Source of the DNA: Lepidurus packardi
Taxonomy: Eukaryota; Arthropoda; Branchiopoda; Notostraca; Triopsidae
DNA length: 64,000 nucleotides
Direction of reading: 5' to 3'
Assembly (NCBI GenBank): GCA_023053545.1
Contig: JAKZAN010000001.1
Location: 4,298,565-4,362,564 of the forward strand
A program made the position numbers and the translations under genes. Shown piece by piece: positions 39,395-49,881 of the stretch. The notes below the pieces were generated by a model that was not told the DNA's origin, searched no databases, and saw only the letters and a program-made list of their open reading frames with translations. How positions within the stretch are numbered: position 1 is the stretch's first letter; each line of letters opens with the position of its first letter.

Positions 39395-40564
39395 ATGTAT
39401 GGTGAGGATTCGAACATAAGTTCCTGTGACGACGTGGCAGCACGGACTCGTCCCAGGTTAGGAACTTTTTTGCGAAGTGGGAGAGTCGTTCTCCGTGCTC
39501 CACGTGTGCCCCCCGGGAACGTTATTCAGCCTTCCATTATGGCGAAGCCCGAGGAAACCGGAGACAGCGAAGTGGTCCGTGCGTTGACAACGATGATGCA
39601 GCAGATGTGCCATTCGCAGTTACAACTGCAGCAACAGTTCGTAACTCAACAACAGACCACGCAAGAGATGTTCCAGAGGTTTGCTGACCATACGTCATCG
39701 ACTGCATATACGGCACCAGCGAATGCTCCCATCGTCCCGGAGTTCAGGGGTGACAGCGACGTTACCGCTTGGCTGAGGGATTTTGGACAGGTCGCCGGAC
39801 TTCAGGGATGGGACTCCCCGACGAAGCTAAGGATTGCAGCCTCCAAGCTCAGTGGAGTTGCTCGCACTTGGCATGATATCGAAGGCGAGAGCTTGCGTGA
39901 TTGGAGAGAATGGAATCAGAGGTTCGGGACGGTGTTTGGGCGTAATCTGACGTTGGAGGAGTGGCTCCGCCGAGTCCAAGAGCGGGTCCAACAATCGGGC
40001 GAGTCAGTAATCCAATACGCTTTGGAAAAGGCTGATTTATGTCGGCGATGTCCGCATGCAATAGCGGAGAGCGACATAATCCCGTACTTGGTCCGTGGAC
40101 TTGCATGCACTCAATATATTCCAGCCTTGTTGGTTAACTTGCCAACCACAGTTAGTACCTTCATCGACACTATTCAGTGGCTTGAAAGCGTGATGGGGTC
40201 TTTAGACGTTGGCGCTTCTGTAGGACACCCGAAATTTGTGCCCGAGGGTCGACTGCCTTCTGCCATTCCTCAACGCTTAGCGATGCCGGTGAAAGTCAGT
40301 CCGCCTCAGTCTCCAGTACCCGATTCCGTGTCCGAATTGATTTCGGCGATGAGGGAACTGACGCTGCAGCTGAACCGCAGTGTCTCGGTGAAGAGACGTG
40401 AGGGGAACACCGGAGGGGTGGCACCTGATGAAGAACGGCCCATCGGACCCCGCAGAGCACTGGATCAGATCCAGTGCTATGGCTGCAAGATGCTCGGGCA
40501 TCTGCGACGTGATTGTCCAACAAGTCCTCGTAAGCCCTCGGGAAACGGGCAAGCCGCCCCATAG
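39395..40564 (+). CDS. Gypsy B gag
   Basis: The frame is open from 39302; the first ATG is 39395 (MYGEDSN), and another possible start is 39539 (MAKPEETGD), which has a clean context. A Gln-rich stretch (LQLQQQFVTQQQTTQ) is followed by a capsid-like region (VPEFRGDSDVTAWLRDF, ARTWHDIEGE, SVIQYALEKADLCRR) and one CCHC knuckle CYGCKMLGHLRRDC. It ends at TAG 40562-40564, 18 nt after a GGGAAAC slippery site. It would build the particle shell and package RNA. Confidence 0.9.
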   Translation: MYGEDSNISSCDDVAARTRPRLGTFLRSGRVVLRAPRVPPGNVIQPSIMAKPEETGDSEVVRALTTMMQQMCHSQLQLQQQFVTQQQTTQEMFQRFADHTSSTAYTAPANAPIVPEFRGDSDVTAWLRDFGQVAGLQGWDSPTKLRIAASKLSGVARTWHDIEGESLRDWREWNQRFGTVFGRNLTLEEWLRRVQERVQQSGESVIQYALEKADLCRRCPHAIAESDIIPYLVRGLACTQYIPALLVNLPTTVSTFIDTIQWLESVMGSLDVGASVGHPKFVPEGRLPSAIPQRLAMPVKVSPPQSPVPDSVSELISAMRELTLQLNRSVSVKRREGNTGGVAPDEERPIGPRRALDQIQCYGCKMLGHLRRDCPTSPRKPSGNGQAAP

Positions 40565-40577
40565 GGGCAGGGTCGGC
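40540..40577 (+). promoter_or_regulatory. Gypsy B -1 programmed ribosomal frameshift signal
   Basis: The heptamer G GGA AAC (40540-40546) is in the gag zero frame in the X XXY YYZ arrangement. After 6 nt (40547-40552) a stem forms: GCCG CCCC (40553-40560), loop ATA, GGGG (40564-40567), a 6-nt bulge, then CGGC (40574-40577). The -1 frame is pol, open through this point into 44319. This is the textbook layout of a retroviral gag-pol shift. Confidence 0.75.
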
Positions 40578-40620
40578 TGTTGTCTATGAAGTCCCTGCTA
40601 AAGGTTCGCGGCTTCCCACG

Positions 40621-43600
40621 TTGAGTGCCGTGATCGACGGAGTTGGTTGCGTGGAGGCACTGGTAGACAGTGGGGCCATCGGTAGTTTGGTTCGCCATCG
40701 GGATTTGGGCTCTTTGGTCGATTCAATCTCGGACAAGGACCGCTTGGATTTCCGATGCGCGAATGGGCGTCCGTTCACCTCTGTGGGTTCCGTCTCGTTG
40801 ACGGTGGAGGTTCTGGGGAGAGTGGTAGAACTCCCCCGCGTCTCAGTCGTAGATAACGCACCGTTTGCGTTGATCTTGGGAAGCGATTGGTTTATGAGCG
40901 TCAATGCAACCGTCAGGGCTCGTAATGGACGGTTCGAGGTGGAGCTACCAGTATTGGTAGGCAGAGATAGTCGTCGCAGCGACGAGTTGGTTCCAAGCAC
41001 GATAGTAGGATCGAATCCTGTAGCCGTGATGGAGACCTCGTGGGATGAAAACTTTCTGGAGAAGATGGAGGTTCTCGAGGTCCCATGTGATGGCGTTGAA
41101 GTGCTGTCGGGGCAGGAGGTTGGAATCCCTGCAGGATCACTTCGGTTCATCGCAGCAAGTGTGGGAGTCGATCGCGACACGTTGCACTTGGAACCGAAGC
41201 TGAGCGCCGGACCAGGTCGGGAATGGGCTATTCCGAGTTGCTTACTAACGGCTGAGAATGGGGTCGTGCATGTACCGGTTCTGAACTTCGGCGACCAATC
41301 CATCAGGCTGTCGAAAGGAGAACCTCTGGGTCGAGGGATCGTCGTTGACCATGCGTTAGAAGAGGTGTCAAGGACTCCTGCTTCCATGTCCAACAGTATG
41401 TGTGTCGTATCCCCGCAACAGACGACCGAGACGGTAGAGGTAGATCTGCGCGTAGGGGAGGATCTGGCCCCTGAGGAACGAGATCGGCTTCTAACGATGC
41501 TTCATGATTACAGCGACTGTTTCGCGAAGACGAAGTCTGATCTGGGTTTCTGCAATCTATTACCCCATCGGATTGATACTGGGAATGCGATTCCAGTCTC
41601 AGTTCATCCAAGGCGGGTACCTTATCGCGAGCGGGAACTTATCCGAGAACAGGTTGGTGCTATGCGGTTGATGGATGTCATCGAGCCGTCCATCAGTCCT
41701 TGGTCTTTCCCCGTCGTTCTGGTACGTAAGAAGTACGGAAGTCCTCGCTTCTGCATAGACTACCGCAGGCTCAACGATGTTACTCGGAAGGACGCATATC
41801 CTCTCCCGAGAATAGACGATGTGTTGGATAGGTTGGCTGGTGCAACGTATTTCACCACACTAGATATGTGCCATGGATACTGGCAGGTGGACTTGGTCGA
41901 GGAAGATCGACCCAAGACGGCTTTTTGTACTCCGGATGGGCTTTTTCAGTACAAGCGCATGCCACAAGGCTTGTGCATTGCTCCTGCGTCCTTCCAGCGT
42001 CTTCTGGACCGGATCTTGGGGAGCCTGAAATGGCGGTATTGTCTAGTTTATCTGGACGATATCATGGTGTATTCTCGCACGTTCGAGGAACATTTGGAGC
42101 GGTTGTCGTTGGTATTGGAGGCGCTGAGACGAGCGGGATTGTTGCTCAAGCCGAGCAAATGCCTTTTCGCAAGTCGGACAATCCTCTATTTGGGCCATGT
42201 CATTTCTGGTGAAGGCATTCGTCCAGATCCGAGCAAGATTGAGGTCGTGTCCGATTACCCGACTCCAAAGAGTCTCCGCGACGTACGAAGCTTTTTGGGG
42301 CTCGCTTCCTACTATCGGCGTTTTATTTACAATTTTGCTAGCATCGCGTGCCCCCTTAATGATCTGTTGAAGAAAGGAGTCATTTGGATTTGGAAGAACG
42401 ATCAGGAACAGGCATTTCGTCGCTTGATCACAGCATTAACATCGGCTCCCACTTTGGTTCATTATGATGAAGCTACACCTCTTATTTTACGTACGGACGC
42501 GAGTGGTACTGGTTTAGGTGCGGTGCTGTCGCAGCTCAATGAGGGTGAGGAGGGTGTTGTTTGCTATCTAAGTCGAAGGTTGACGGATGCTGAACGTAAA
42601 TGGCATAGCAACGAACTTGAATGTATGGCAGTAGTTTGGGCCGTTCAGAAGCTCAGGCCCTATCTACTAGGGAAACACTTTACACTGCGAACGGATAACA
42701 TGGCGGTAGTGTGGTTGTTCAAAAAAAGAGAAATCTCCGGGAAGTTTGCGCGTTGGGTCCTGGCTTTACAGGAGTTTGATTTTAGTATTCAGCATATTAA
42801 GGGCACTCAGAATGTGGTCGCGGACGCACTTTCTCGCATTCCCGAAGCAGATTTTCAGCCCATTTGTGCGACAATTACTCGGTCGCAGAACAAGAGGGAT
42901 GACTTCGGATTGCAACAGAGGGGCGACCGGTTTGTGGGTGCAATCATCGGCTCGCTGGAGACTGGAGAGTCGAAATATGCCGGTATTTTTACTGTGGAAG
43001 ATGGTGTTCTCTATCGCACATTGGGGGATCACAGGAGAAGGTTGAGGCTGGTTGTACCACGGTGTATGCGACGCATCGTGCTGTCTGAATGCCATGACAG
43101 TGTCAGTGGAGGACATGTCGGCATAGCAAAAACGCTCGACAAGGTTCATAATCGGTACTGGTGGCCGAAAATGAACAAACACGTGCGTCAATATGTTAGT
43201 TCCTGCATCCGTTGTCAGATGTTTAAGCCCGTGATTGGGAGGCCCGCAGGGGAATTACAGCCGATACGCGCACAAAGTATTCCATTCCATGCCATCGGGA
43301 TTGACCATGTGGGACCTCTTCATCCAACCGATCGTGGCAATAAGCACGTCCTCGTAGCTGTCGACTACGCGACACGTTGGATTGAAGCCGCCGCCGTCCC
43401 CGATACCTCGACATCGGTGGCCGCGGATTTTCTGTTAAACCAAGTAGTTTATCGTCACGGAGCGCCTCTCAAGTTGATAAGTGATCGCGGAACGGCGTTT
43501 ACCGCCCAACTGTTTGAAGACGCATTGGATACTCTGGGGGTGCGACACGCTATGGCTGCTGCATACCACCCTCAGTCAAATGGGTTGTGTGAACGCACCA

Positions 43601-44319
43601 ATCGTAGTTTAATTGGCGTAATGGCCTTGTGTCTTGGAGACAGTGAACGAAACTGGGATCGTTTCGTCCCGCAGGCTGTCTTCGCATTGAATACCTCTCG
43701 TAAGGAGACGACGAAGTATTCTCCATTCGAGCTTGTGTATGGGAGACTTCCGGTCCTGCCAGAGTACACTCAGTATCCCTGGCCGGAAGAGGCGCCCACT
43801 GGCTATCGTAGCTTCCTTCAGCGGGTTCGAAGAATGTTACGGCTGGCTCGTCGGCGAACGCGGGCAGAACAGCGCAAGCAAATCGGGTACACCAATGCTC
43901 GACGGAGCTCCGCTCCTATCTACCCAGTGAATTCACTTGTATGGGTATTGCGTCCAAGGAAGAACGGTACCAAAAACCGGAAATTCCAGCCCCGATTCCA
44001 GGGCCCATTTCGGGTTATGAAACAGCTCACTCCGGTCACGTATAGAGTAGAAGACTTGCCTAATCGCCGTTCAAGGAAGATATGGCGCATCTTCCCCGTG
44101 CATGTGAGCCAGATGAAACCGTTTAAGGCTGGCTTCATTAGTGCCAGCGAGTCCGGAAGTGAATGCGACGATGCTGACTTAAACGACGAACTGGTCGGAC
44201 ATTGCGATGGAAATCCCTCGTCTTCGCCACCCGTGGTGGATGAAATCCCTAACCCACTGCGTACACGGGTCGGGCGTGTTGTTCGTCGGCCTCGTTATTT
44301 AGCGGATTATACGGAATAA
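40621..44319 (+). CDS. Gypsy B pol: protease, RT, RNase H, integrase
   Basis: 1232 residues from the first listed start at 40621; the real protein likely begins at the frameshift (about 40546) as a gag-pol fusion. Protease: LVDSGAIGS (about 15). RT: FCIDYRRLN, TTLDMCHGYWQVD, YLDDIMVYS (about 476). RNase H: RTDASGTGLGAVL (about 624). Integrase: HHCC (about 824-870), GIDHVGPL (about 893), LISDRGTAF (about 953), LCERTNRS (about 990), then FQGPFRVM. The tail is acidic and ends with RRPRYLADY. All catalytic residues are present and no break is seen. Close in layout to gypsy A. Confidence 0.96.
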   Translation: MSAVIDGVGCVEALVDSGAIGSLVRHRDLGSLVDSISDKDRLDFRCANGRPFTSVGSVSLTVEVLGRVVELPRVSVVDNAPFALILGSDWFMSVNATVRARNGRFEVELPVLVGRDSRRSDELVPSTIVGSNPVAVMETSWDENFLEKMEVLEVPCDGVEVLSGQEVGIPAGSLRFIAASVGVDRDTLHLEPKLSAGPGREWAIPSCLLTAENGVVHVPVLNFGDQSIRLSKGEPLGRGIVVDHALEEVSRTPASMSNSMCVVSPQQTTETVEVDLRVGEDLAPEERDRLLTMLHDYSDCFAKTKSDLGFCNLLPHRIDTGNAIPVSVHPRRVPYRERELIREQVGAMRLMDVIEPSISPWSFPVVLVRKKYGSPRFCIDYRRLNDVTRKDAYPLPRIDDVLDRLAGATYFTTLDMCHGYWQVDLVEEDRPKTAFCTPDGLFQYKRMPQGLCIAPASFQRLLDRILGSLKWRYCLVYLDDIMVYSRTFEEHLERLSLVLEALRRAGLLLKPSKCLFASRTILYLGHVISGEGIRPDPSKIEVVSDYPTPKSLRDVRSFLGLASYYRRFIYNFASIACPLNDLLKKGVIWIWKNDQEQAFRRLITALTSAPTLVHYDEATPLILRTDASGTGLGAVLSQLNEGEEGVVCYLSRRLTDAERKWHSNELECMAVVWAVQKLRPYLLGKHFTLRTDNMAVVWLFKKREISGKFARWVLALQEFDFSIQHIKGTQNVVADALSRIPEADFQPICATITRSQNKRDDFGLQQRGDRFVGAIIGSLETGESKYAGIFTVEDGVLYRTLGDHRRRLRLVVPRCMRRIVLSECHDSVSGGHVGIAKTLDKVHNRYWWPKMNKHVRQYVSSCIRCQMFKPVIGRPAGELQPIRAQSIPFHAIGIDHVGPLHPTDRGNKHVLVAVDYATRWIEAAAVPDTSTSVAADFLLNQVVYRHGAPLKLISDRGTAFTAQLFEDALDTLGVRHAMAAAYHPQSNGLCERTNRSLIGVMALCLGDSERNWDRFVPQAVFALNTSRKETTKYSPFELVYGRLPVLPEYTQYPWPEEAPTGYRSFLQRVRRMLRLARRRTRAEQRKQIGYTNARRSSAPIYPVNSLVWVLRPRKNGTKNRKFQPRFQGPFRVMKQLTPVTYRVEDLPNRRSRKIWRIFPVHVSQMKPFKAGFISASESGSECDDADLNDELVGHCDGNPSSSPPVVDEIPNPLRTRVGRVVRRPRYLADYTE

Positions 44320-44452
44320 CCTTTCTTCTTGTTCTTTCGCTTTCTTTTGTTCATATTACCTGATTATGAAAAAAAAAATGTGATCTCTTTGTGTCATTAC
44401 CCCTTAGTTCGGGCTCGCGCCGAGGGCGGCGCTAAAGGGTAGTGTGGCCGAG
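44320..44452 (+). other. Gypsy B 3' non-coding and polypurine-like region
   Basis: A short segment between the pol stop and the 3' LTR with an A9 run and a GC-rich inverted repeat around GCGCC...GGCGC. The bases immediately before the LTR are AAGGGTAGTGTGGCCGAG, a likely polypurine tract region. Confidence 0.5.
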
Positions 44453-44630
44453 TGTCACGTGTGGCCTGGGGAAAACGCCTACCGCCCCTGAACTGGGGAA
44501 AGGGCTTGATTTCTGATGTTGTATGTTTTGCTGTTTTTGTAGAGAGTTCTTTCGCAACCTCGATGAGAGATACACGTATTGAGATCGAGATCTGTTGAAG
44601 TTTACTTTACTTTTTACGGTTTACGCTACA
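44453..44630 (+). repeat. Gypsy B 3' LTR, internally deleted (178 bp)
   Basis: Same ends as the 5' LTR, but the central about 656 bp are missing. The junction is at a TTACT/TTTACT microhomology, so the deletion is probably recombinational. The right GTAG duplication follows. Confidence 0.9.
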
Positions 44631-44740
44631 GTAGCACTGTCTCACCAATTCTACTCCAGAATATTAGCGTGGACTCCAAATCTGTGCTTGGGAGCTTTTC
44701 CTTTTTTGGAGCAGGACTTGTGGTGGAAGAGGAGTTTTGA
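44631..44740 (-). pseudogene. LINE4 RT fragment (5' side of the gypsy B insertion)
   Basis: On the minus strand it reads STLIFWSRIGETVLQ directly before the split, continuing as TYNAS at 38256. Further upstream (KAP...) the frame is shifted. This proves that gypsy B inserted in LINE4. Confidence 0.75.
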
Positions 44741-44843
44741 GCAACGTTTCAGGATTGTAATCCATGGCGGGCTTGTAGGTGTATTATCAGGTTTGGAGAG
44801 ATCTACATTCCCAAGCTCAGCGATTTTGGCTGAGGCTTCCCAT

Positions 44844-45053
44844 TTATTCTTGCGTTAGTATTGGCTTAATTTGAGGCTTAGCCGGTTTGCCTGCTGTAAG
44901 CTCAGAGATTTTGGTTGTAAGACTCCTTATTTCCGCGATTAGCAGAGGAACTAGAGTGGTGAGAGGGGCAAAGACTGCCATCAAAGCCGGAGTGTTATCT
45001 TGCTTGACAAGTTTCTTGTAGCTTTCTTTTACTTGTACTAGGACTTCTTTCAT
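44844..45053 (-). pseudogene. Possible LINE4 ORF1 fragment
   Basis: 69 residues on the minus strand (MKEVLVQVKESYKKLVKQ, then LLIAEIRSLTTKISELTAGK) with heptad-like spacing similar to the coiled-coil part of LINE1/LINE2 ORF1. The position just upstream of the RT fragment fits a LINE4 copy with an internal deletion. Alternative: an unrelated open frame. Confidence 0.35.
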
Positions 45054-45799
45054 AATTAGGGATTCTTCTCCAACATAGGGTTCTTCTATGAACGCTTTCT
45101 TGAGGGGGGGTTATGTGGGCGACGATTGCCGTTTAGAAGAGTCGCTGCACGTTGGTCTTGGATGTTGAACTTTTTGGCATGAGCTCACAAAATTCACTTC
45201 TGTCACTGGCGGAAGCGCACCGCGAACTTTATCACCTCCTTTTAATCCATTCATAACTAAGACTATTACACCACTTAAATTCTCTTTACACGTTAGTTGC
45301 TTAGTAAAGAGGATTAAGTGGAAAGACTGCTCTACTAAAAAGTAACAACCTATTTGCATCTCATTTTCTCCTTTCCTTGGGGGACAAAGTATTTTTACCC
45401 GACGTAACCCATGTTTGGCGAGTCATCGAAATTGTCGAAGATGTCAAAGACGGTATTCTGAAGAGTACGAAACTGGCGACGTAAGTTATCTTCGACTTGT
45501 TCTCCAACTCTTTTTACAGAAATACATGGCAAATGGCCCTAATTTCCTTAACAAAAAACTCAAATTACTTTAATTTCTTATCTATTCACTCGCTTTTAAA
45601 GGAAGGAATTGAGTTAAAATAGAAAAAAAAAGAAATTACAATATTGTTAAAAGATCATTAGAGCACTGGTTCTAATAGAAATGTATTTTTATAGAAAAAG
45701 GAAATCCCGATTCACACGCCGCAAATGTCAAATAGCATAATCAAATCGATCAGGAACTCGAGGTTTCTGAAGTTGGGCCAGTCTTTTGGAGTGCTGTGG
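45054..45799. other. Unassigned AT-rich DNA
   Basis: A minus-strand open frame at 45111-45359 has no recognised domain. The rest is AT-rich without signals. Confidence 0.35.
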
Positions 45800-47058
45800 A
45801 AATAAAATGCTGTGGAAGCTGCAGGAAAGATTTTACTGGCCTCGAATGAGACAATCTGTGGAGGATTGGTGCAGGAAGCGTATGAAACGAAACTCTCAGA
45901 AAACTTGCCACCTTTGAAACCGTTGATATCCCGGTTTCCAAATTACATTGTGGCCATGGATATTTTAGGCCCGCTTGCTGAAACGCAGCACGGAAATAGA
46001 TACATTTTAGTGGTTGGTGATCTTTTTACTAAATGGATCGAGGCTTATGCAATTAAAAATCAGAGGCTAAGACAATAGCAGAAAAGTTTGTTTTTGAGTA
46101 CATTTCCAGATATGGTGCGCCGGTATAATTACACACGGATGAAGTTAAGAATTTTCAATCAACACTGATCGAAGTGTGTAAGTTGTTAAATGTTCGAAAG
46201 ATCAACACCTTATTACCCTCAGAGCGACGGGTTTGTTGAAATAGCAAACCGTCCAATGCAGGGCTTAGAAAAATTATTGACAATGGTGACGACACATGGA
46301 AGGTTGTACTTCCCCATTGGCGTATCGCACAAGTGTACAAATTTCTACGAAGAGGACTCCGACATTTTTGCATTTAGGGAGGGAAATACTTCTTCCTGTG
46401 GACCTAGTGTATGGTGGTGGCAATTTGCAAGAGAAACCCCATCTCGACTACTGAGTATGTAAAAACAGTGTAGAAGAATGTACAAGAGGCGTATGAAGTA
46501 GTTGGGAAGCAACTGGATCTGGCCCAACAGTTCCAGAAATCGTACTACGATCAATCAACTTCAAGAAAACAGATTCCAGTTGGGGATCAGGTGTGGTTGC
46601 ACATACCTGTACCACCAAAGGGTAAATTGCCTAAATTTCACAGACCTTGGGTAGGTCCTTGGACGGTTAAGAAATTAATCAGAACAAGTGGCTAGGTTAA
46701 AACATCGTGTGAATGGTTTCAGGAAAAATTGTTCATGTGGATAACTTAAAACGTGGACAAGTTGTTCAAATCTGTGGAGGAACCCCCACGGCAAGCGCGT
46801 GCAGTTTGAACTTAAATTAAAGATACTGTAGCGAGTCGTATCCCTGGAACATATACACCCCGAAGAGTGGTGGATTGGGAAGATGAGGACGATCAGCTGA
46901 ACGAAGAGCTGACGGATACAGACTTGGGGACAAGTGGAGCTCCGTTTCTACCGTATGAAGGACAACGGCAAATGGAGCCGAAGTCGGAAAGACCACAAAG
47001 AGTCAGAAATGTTCCTGAAAGGCTTGTCTATTACGAAAAAGGGAAGCTTATTGGGTAG
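45800..47058 (+). pseudogene. Gypsy E pol remnant (integrase and tail)
   Basis: A decayed integrase spread over frames: FYWPRMRQSVEDW-type finger end, then IVAMDILGPLAETQHGNRYILVV with FTKWIEAYAIK (45860-46078), a YPQSDGFVE-like segment (46205) where relatives have YHPQSNGQVE, VGDQVWLHIPVPPKGKLPKF and WVGPW (46570-46665), and a C-terminal tail open at 46867-47058 ending VRNVPERLVYYEK. Many stops and shifts; clearly dead. Confidence 0.75.
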
Positions 47059-47066
47059 TTTTATTT

Positions 47067-47290
47067 AAAAGAGGGGATAGTGTAAGGATGTATATTGTTA
47101 ATAGTAGTCTTGGTGACGGAATAGTTTGTATGACCCTTGATCTTGCCTTCGTGTCAGACTGACCGGACTTGACTCAACTGACATGGGACTAACTAACGGT
47201 ATGACCCTTTCTTCTAATCCATTCCACTCTTATATAAACCCATGGGTAGTTCAATACAGACAGTCATACTTGAGGTTTGTCTACTTTACA
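47067..47290 (+). repeat. Gypsy E polypurine tract and 3' LTR
   Basis: AAAAGAGGGGA (47067-47077) followed by TGTAAGG...TTTACA (47081-47290) with a TATA box (TTATATAAACCC, about 47231). Similar in size and ends to the gypsy D LTR at 22588-22791. Confidence 0.6.
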
Positions 47291-47485
47291 ATTGACTGAA
47301 AAGCATCGTGAGAGCCTAGAAATTAATAATGCCAAGTTTCCAATGAAAGGGAGTTGAGGTAGCATATCCCAGCAGTTATATGAAAGACATTGGAAGTTTC
47401 TGTGCACAAGTTTCTTATTCTAAGATCAAAATTGACTAAAGCGTAATGTTCCGTACCGTTCCAAGTTCTTTAAATAACTTGTATA

Positions 47486-49015
47486 AATTCATGATTTCAG
47501 TCAGTAATTCATTAGTTGAGTCAGTAAATCACGAATTAAGTCATTAATTCATAAATTAAGTCCGTAGTTAATTAATTAAGTCCATAGTTCATTAATTAAG
47601 TCCATAATTCATGAAATAAGTCGGTAATTCATGAATTAAGTCAGTAATTCATAAAATTAAGTCAGTAATTCATTAATTAAGTCCGGAGTTAATTAATTAA
47701 CTCCATAATTCATGAATTAATTGAATTAAGTCAGTAGTTCATTAAGTCAGAAAATCGTGATTTAAGTCAGTAGTTCATGAATTAAGTCAGAAAATCGTGA
47801 TTTAAGTCAGTACTTCATTAATTAAGTCCATAATTCATGAATTAAGTCGGTAATTCATGAATTAAGTCAGTAGTTCATTAATTAAGTCGGTAATTCATGA
47901 ATTAAGTCAGTAGTTCATTAATTAAGTCAGTAATTCATGAATTAAGTCAGCATTTCATTAATTAAGTCAGTAATTCATTACTTCAGTCAGTAATTCATGA
48001 ATTAAGTTAGTATTTCATGAATTAACGTTGTAATTCATGAATTAAGTCAGGAATTCATTAATTAAGTCTAATTCATTAATTAAGTCCATAATTCATGAAT
48101 TAAGTTACTTATTCATGAATTTAGTTAGTAATTCATGAGTTAAGTCCGTAATTAATTAATTAAGTCAGTAATTCATGATTTAAGTCAGTAATTAATTAAT
48201 TTAGTCAGTAATTCATTAATTAAGTCCGTAATTAATTAATTAAGTCCATAGTTCATGAATTAAGTCAGTAATTCATTGATTAAGTAAGAAAATCGTGATT
48301 TAAGTCAGTACTTCATTAATTAAGTCCATAATTCATGAAATAAATCGGAAATTCATGAATTAAGTCAGTAATTCATAAAATTAAGTCAGTAATTCATTAA
48401 TTAAGTCCGGAGTTAATTAAATAAGTCCATAATTCATGAATTAGTTGAATTAAGTCAGTAATTAATGAATTAAGTCAGTAATTTATGAATTAAGTCAGTA
48501 ATTCATGAATTAAGTCAGAAAATCGTGATTTAAGTCAGTACTTCATTAATTAAGTCCATAATACATGAGTTAAGTCGGTAATTCATGAATTAAGTCAGTA
48601 GTTCATTACTTAAGTCAGTAATTCATGAATTAAGTCAGCATTTCATTAACTAAGTCAGTAATTCATTACTTAAGTCAGTATTTCATGAATTAAGTCAGTA
48701 TTTCATTAATTAAGTTAGTAATTCATGAATTAAGTCAGTAATTCATTAATTAAGTAAGTAATTCATGAATTAAGGTTGTAATTCATGAATTAAGTCAGGA
48801 ATTCATTAATTAAGTCAGTAATTCATTAATTAAGTCAGAAATTCATTAATTAAGTCAGTAATTCATTAATTAAGTCAGTAATTCATTAATTAAGTCAGTA
48901 ATTCATTAATTAAGTCAGTAATTCATTAATTAAGTCAGTAATTCATTAATTAAGTCAGTAATTCATTAATTAAATCAGTAATTCATTAATTTTGTCAGTC
49001 ATTCAATTAATTTAG
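47486..49015. repeat. 20-bp satellite array, left block
   Basis: About 75 tandem units, consensus ATTCATKAATTAAGTCAGTA (K is G or T). Distinct variants (for example AAAATCGTGATTTAAGTC, and GTCCGGAG at 47681 and 48405, 724 bp apart) give a higher-order pattern. The last part before LINE3 (about 48820-48975) is almost perfectly uniform. There are no unique spacers, so it is not a CRISPR array. The last 11 bp (AATTAATTTAG, 49005-49015) are the LINE3 target duplication. Confidence 0.97.
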
Positions 49016-49750
49016 CCGGGAAATAACTTTGATTATTACCCAGCAAGACATCGAAAAGCGTAACAAATAATACCACAACGGGACCTATTACAAGTTGTCG
49101 AAAAGGATCTCCATCAAATTAATCCTTCCATCCCGAACCCAGTCTTGGCCCGCAAGACAAGACAAGGCAACCTGGCCTTAACCTTCAAGAGCCAGGAAGA
49201 CAAGTCCAAAGCGGAAGCAGGCCTAAAAACGGCTACTCTGCCTGAATTAATACCCGTAAAGACTGTATCGCAAGCTACACGTCTCATAATACATCAACTA
49301 CCTCGGGACCAAATCCTAGACCAAATATGCTCCCATGTGACAGAAAAGAACGCGGACACTTTCGTAACCTTCCTGTCAGCAAATGCTCGATGGTTGAACC
49401 CAAGCAGTACCAAAGCCTGCGGCTCAATCCAATACGTATGCTCTTCATCAGCTGAAAAACTTAAACTTCTTAACGAAGGTGCTCTCTTCGCCTTCAACCG
49501 GGTTGTTCAAGTTGAAGATTCGCGTTCATCAGACATACTTCAATGTTATAACTGTCAGGCGTTTGGCCACACGCCAGCCAACTGTAAAAAGTCACCCAAC
49601 TGTGCCAAATGTGCAGAGCATCATGACACAAGGACCTGCAAAAGCTCGACCAAAAAATGCGCGAACTGTAAGGAAGCCCATTTCGCATTCGATTCAGTCT
49701 GCCCATCCAGGCCTAAGGCAATACTCCCTGCGACCTCAACTCACAAATAA
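49016..49750 (+). pseudogene. LINE3 ORF1, C-terminal part
   Basis: The element is truncated inside ORF1. The first 50 or so codons (LIITQQD region) are in a different frame and carry a TAA; the clean frame starts at 49145 or slightly before (DLHQINPSIPNPVLA). Three CCHC-like knuckles follow: CYNCQAFGH, CAKCAEHHD, CANCKEAHF. The stop is at 49748-49750. Confidence 0.8.
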
Positions 49751-49881
49751 ATCCAATACACACTTCCATTCTTGTCCACAATGTCAGAAAAAAGGGACCA
49801 AATGTTCGAAACAGTCAAAGAAGCAAACGACAGAGGCTGCGAGGCGGTTATTATACACAAACCACCCCAAAGATTGATTCT
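49751..49881 (+). pseudogene. LINE3 ORF2 N-terminal end, out of frame
   Basis: Encodes the first strand of the endonuclease in a different frame from the rest (CEAVIIHKPPQ). The catalytic Glu of the LEPPQ motif in LINE1 and LINE2 is Lys here, so the endonuclease would be inactive even without the frame break near 49870-49880. Confidence 0.7.

Larger units (their letters stand above)
38257..44630 (+). mobile_element. Gypsy B: LTR retrotransposon with intact gag and pol
   Basis: A 5' LTR (38257-39090), primer-binding site, gag, -1 frameshift signal, pol and a shortened 3' LTR (44453-44630). The 4-bp target duplication GTAG is at 38253-38256 and 44631-44634. It is inserted into LINE4. Gag and pol have no premature stops. 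Confidence 0.94.

Noticed and set aside
47486..49015. Regular short repeats as a CRISPR array
   Set aside because: Units of 20 bp follow each other without unique spacers and the DNA is clearly eukaryotic.
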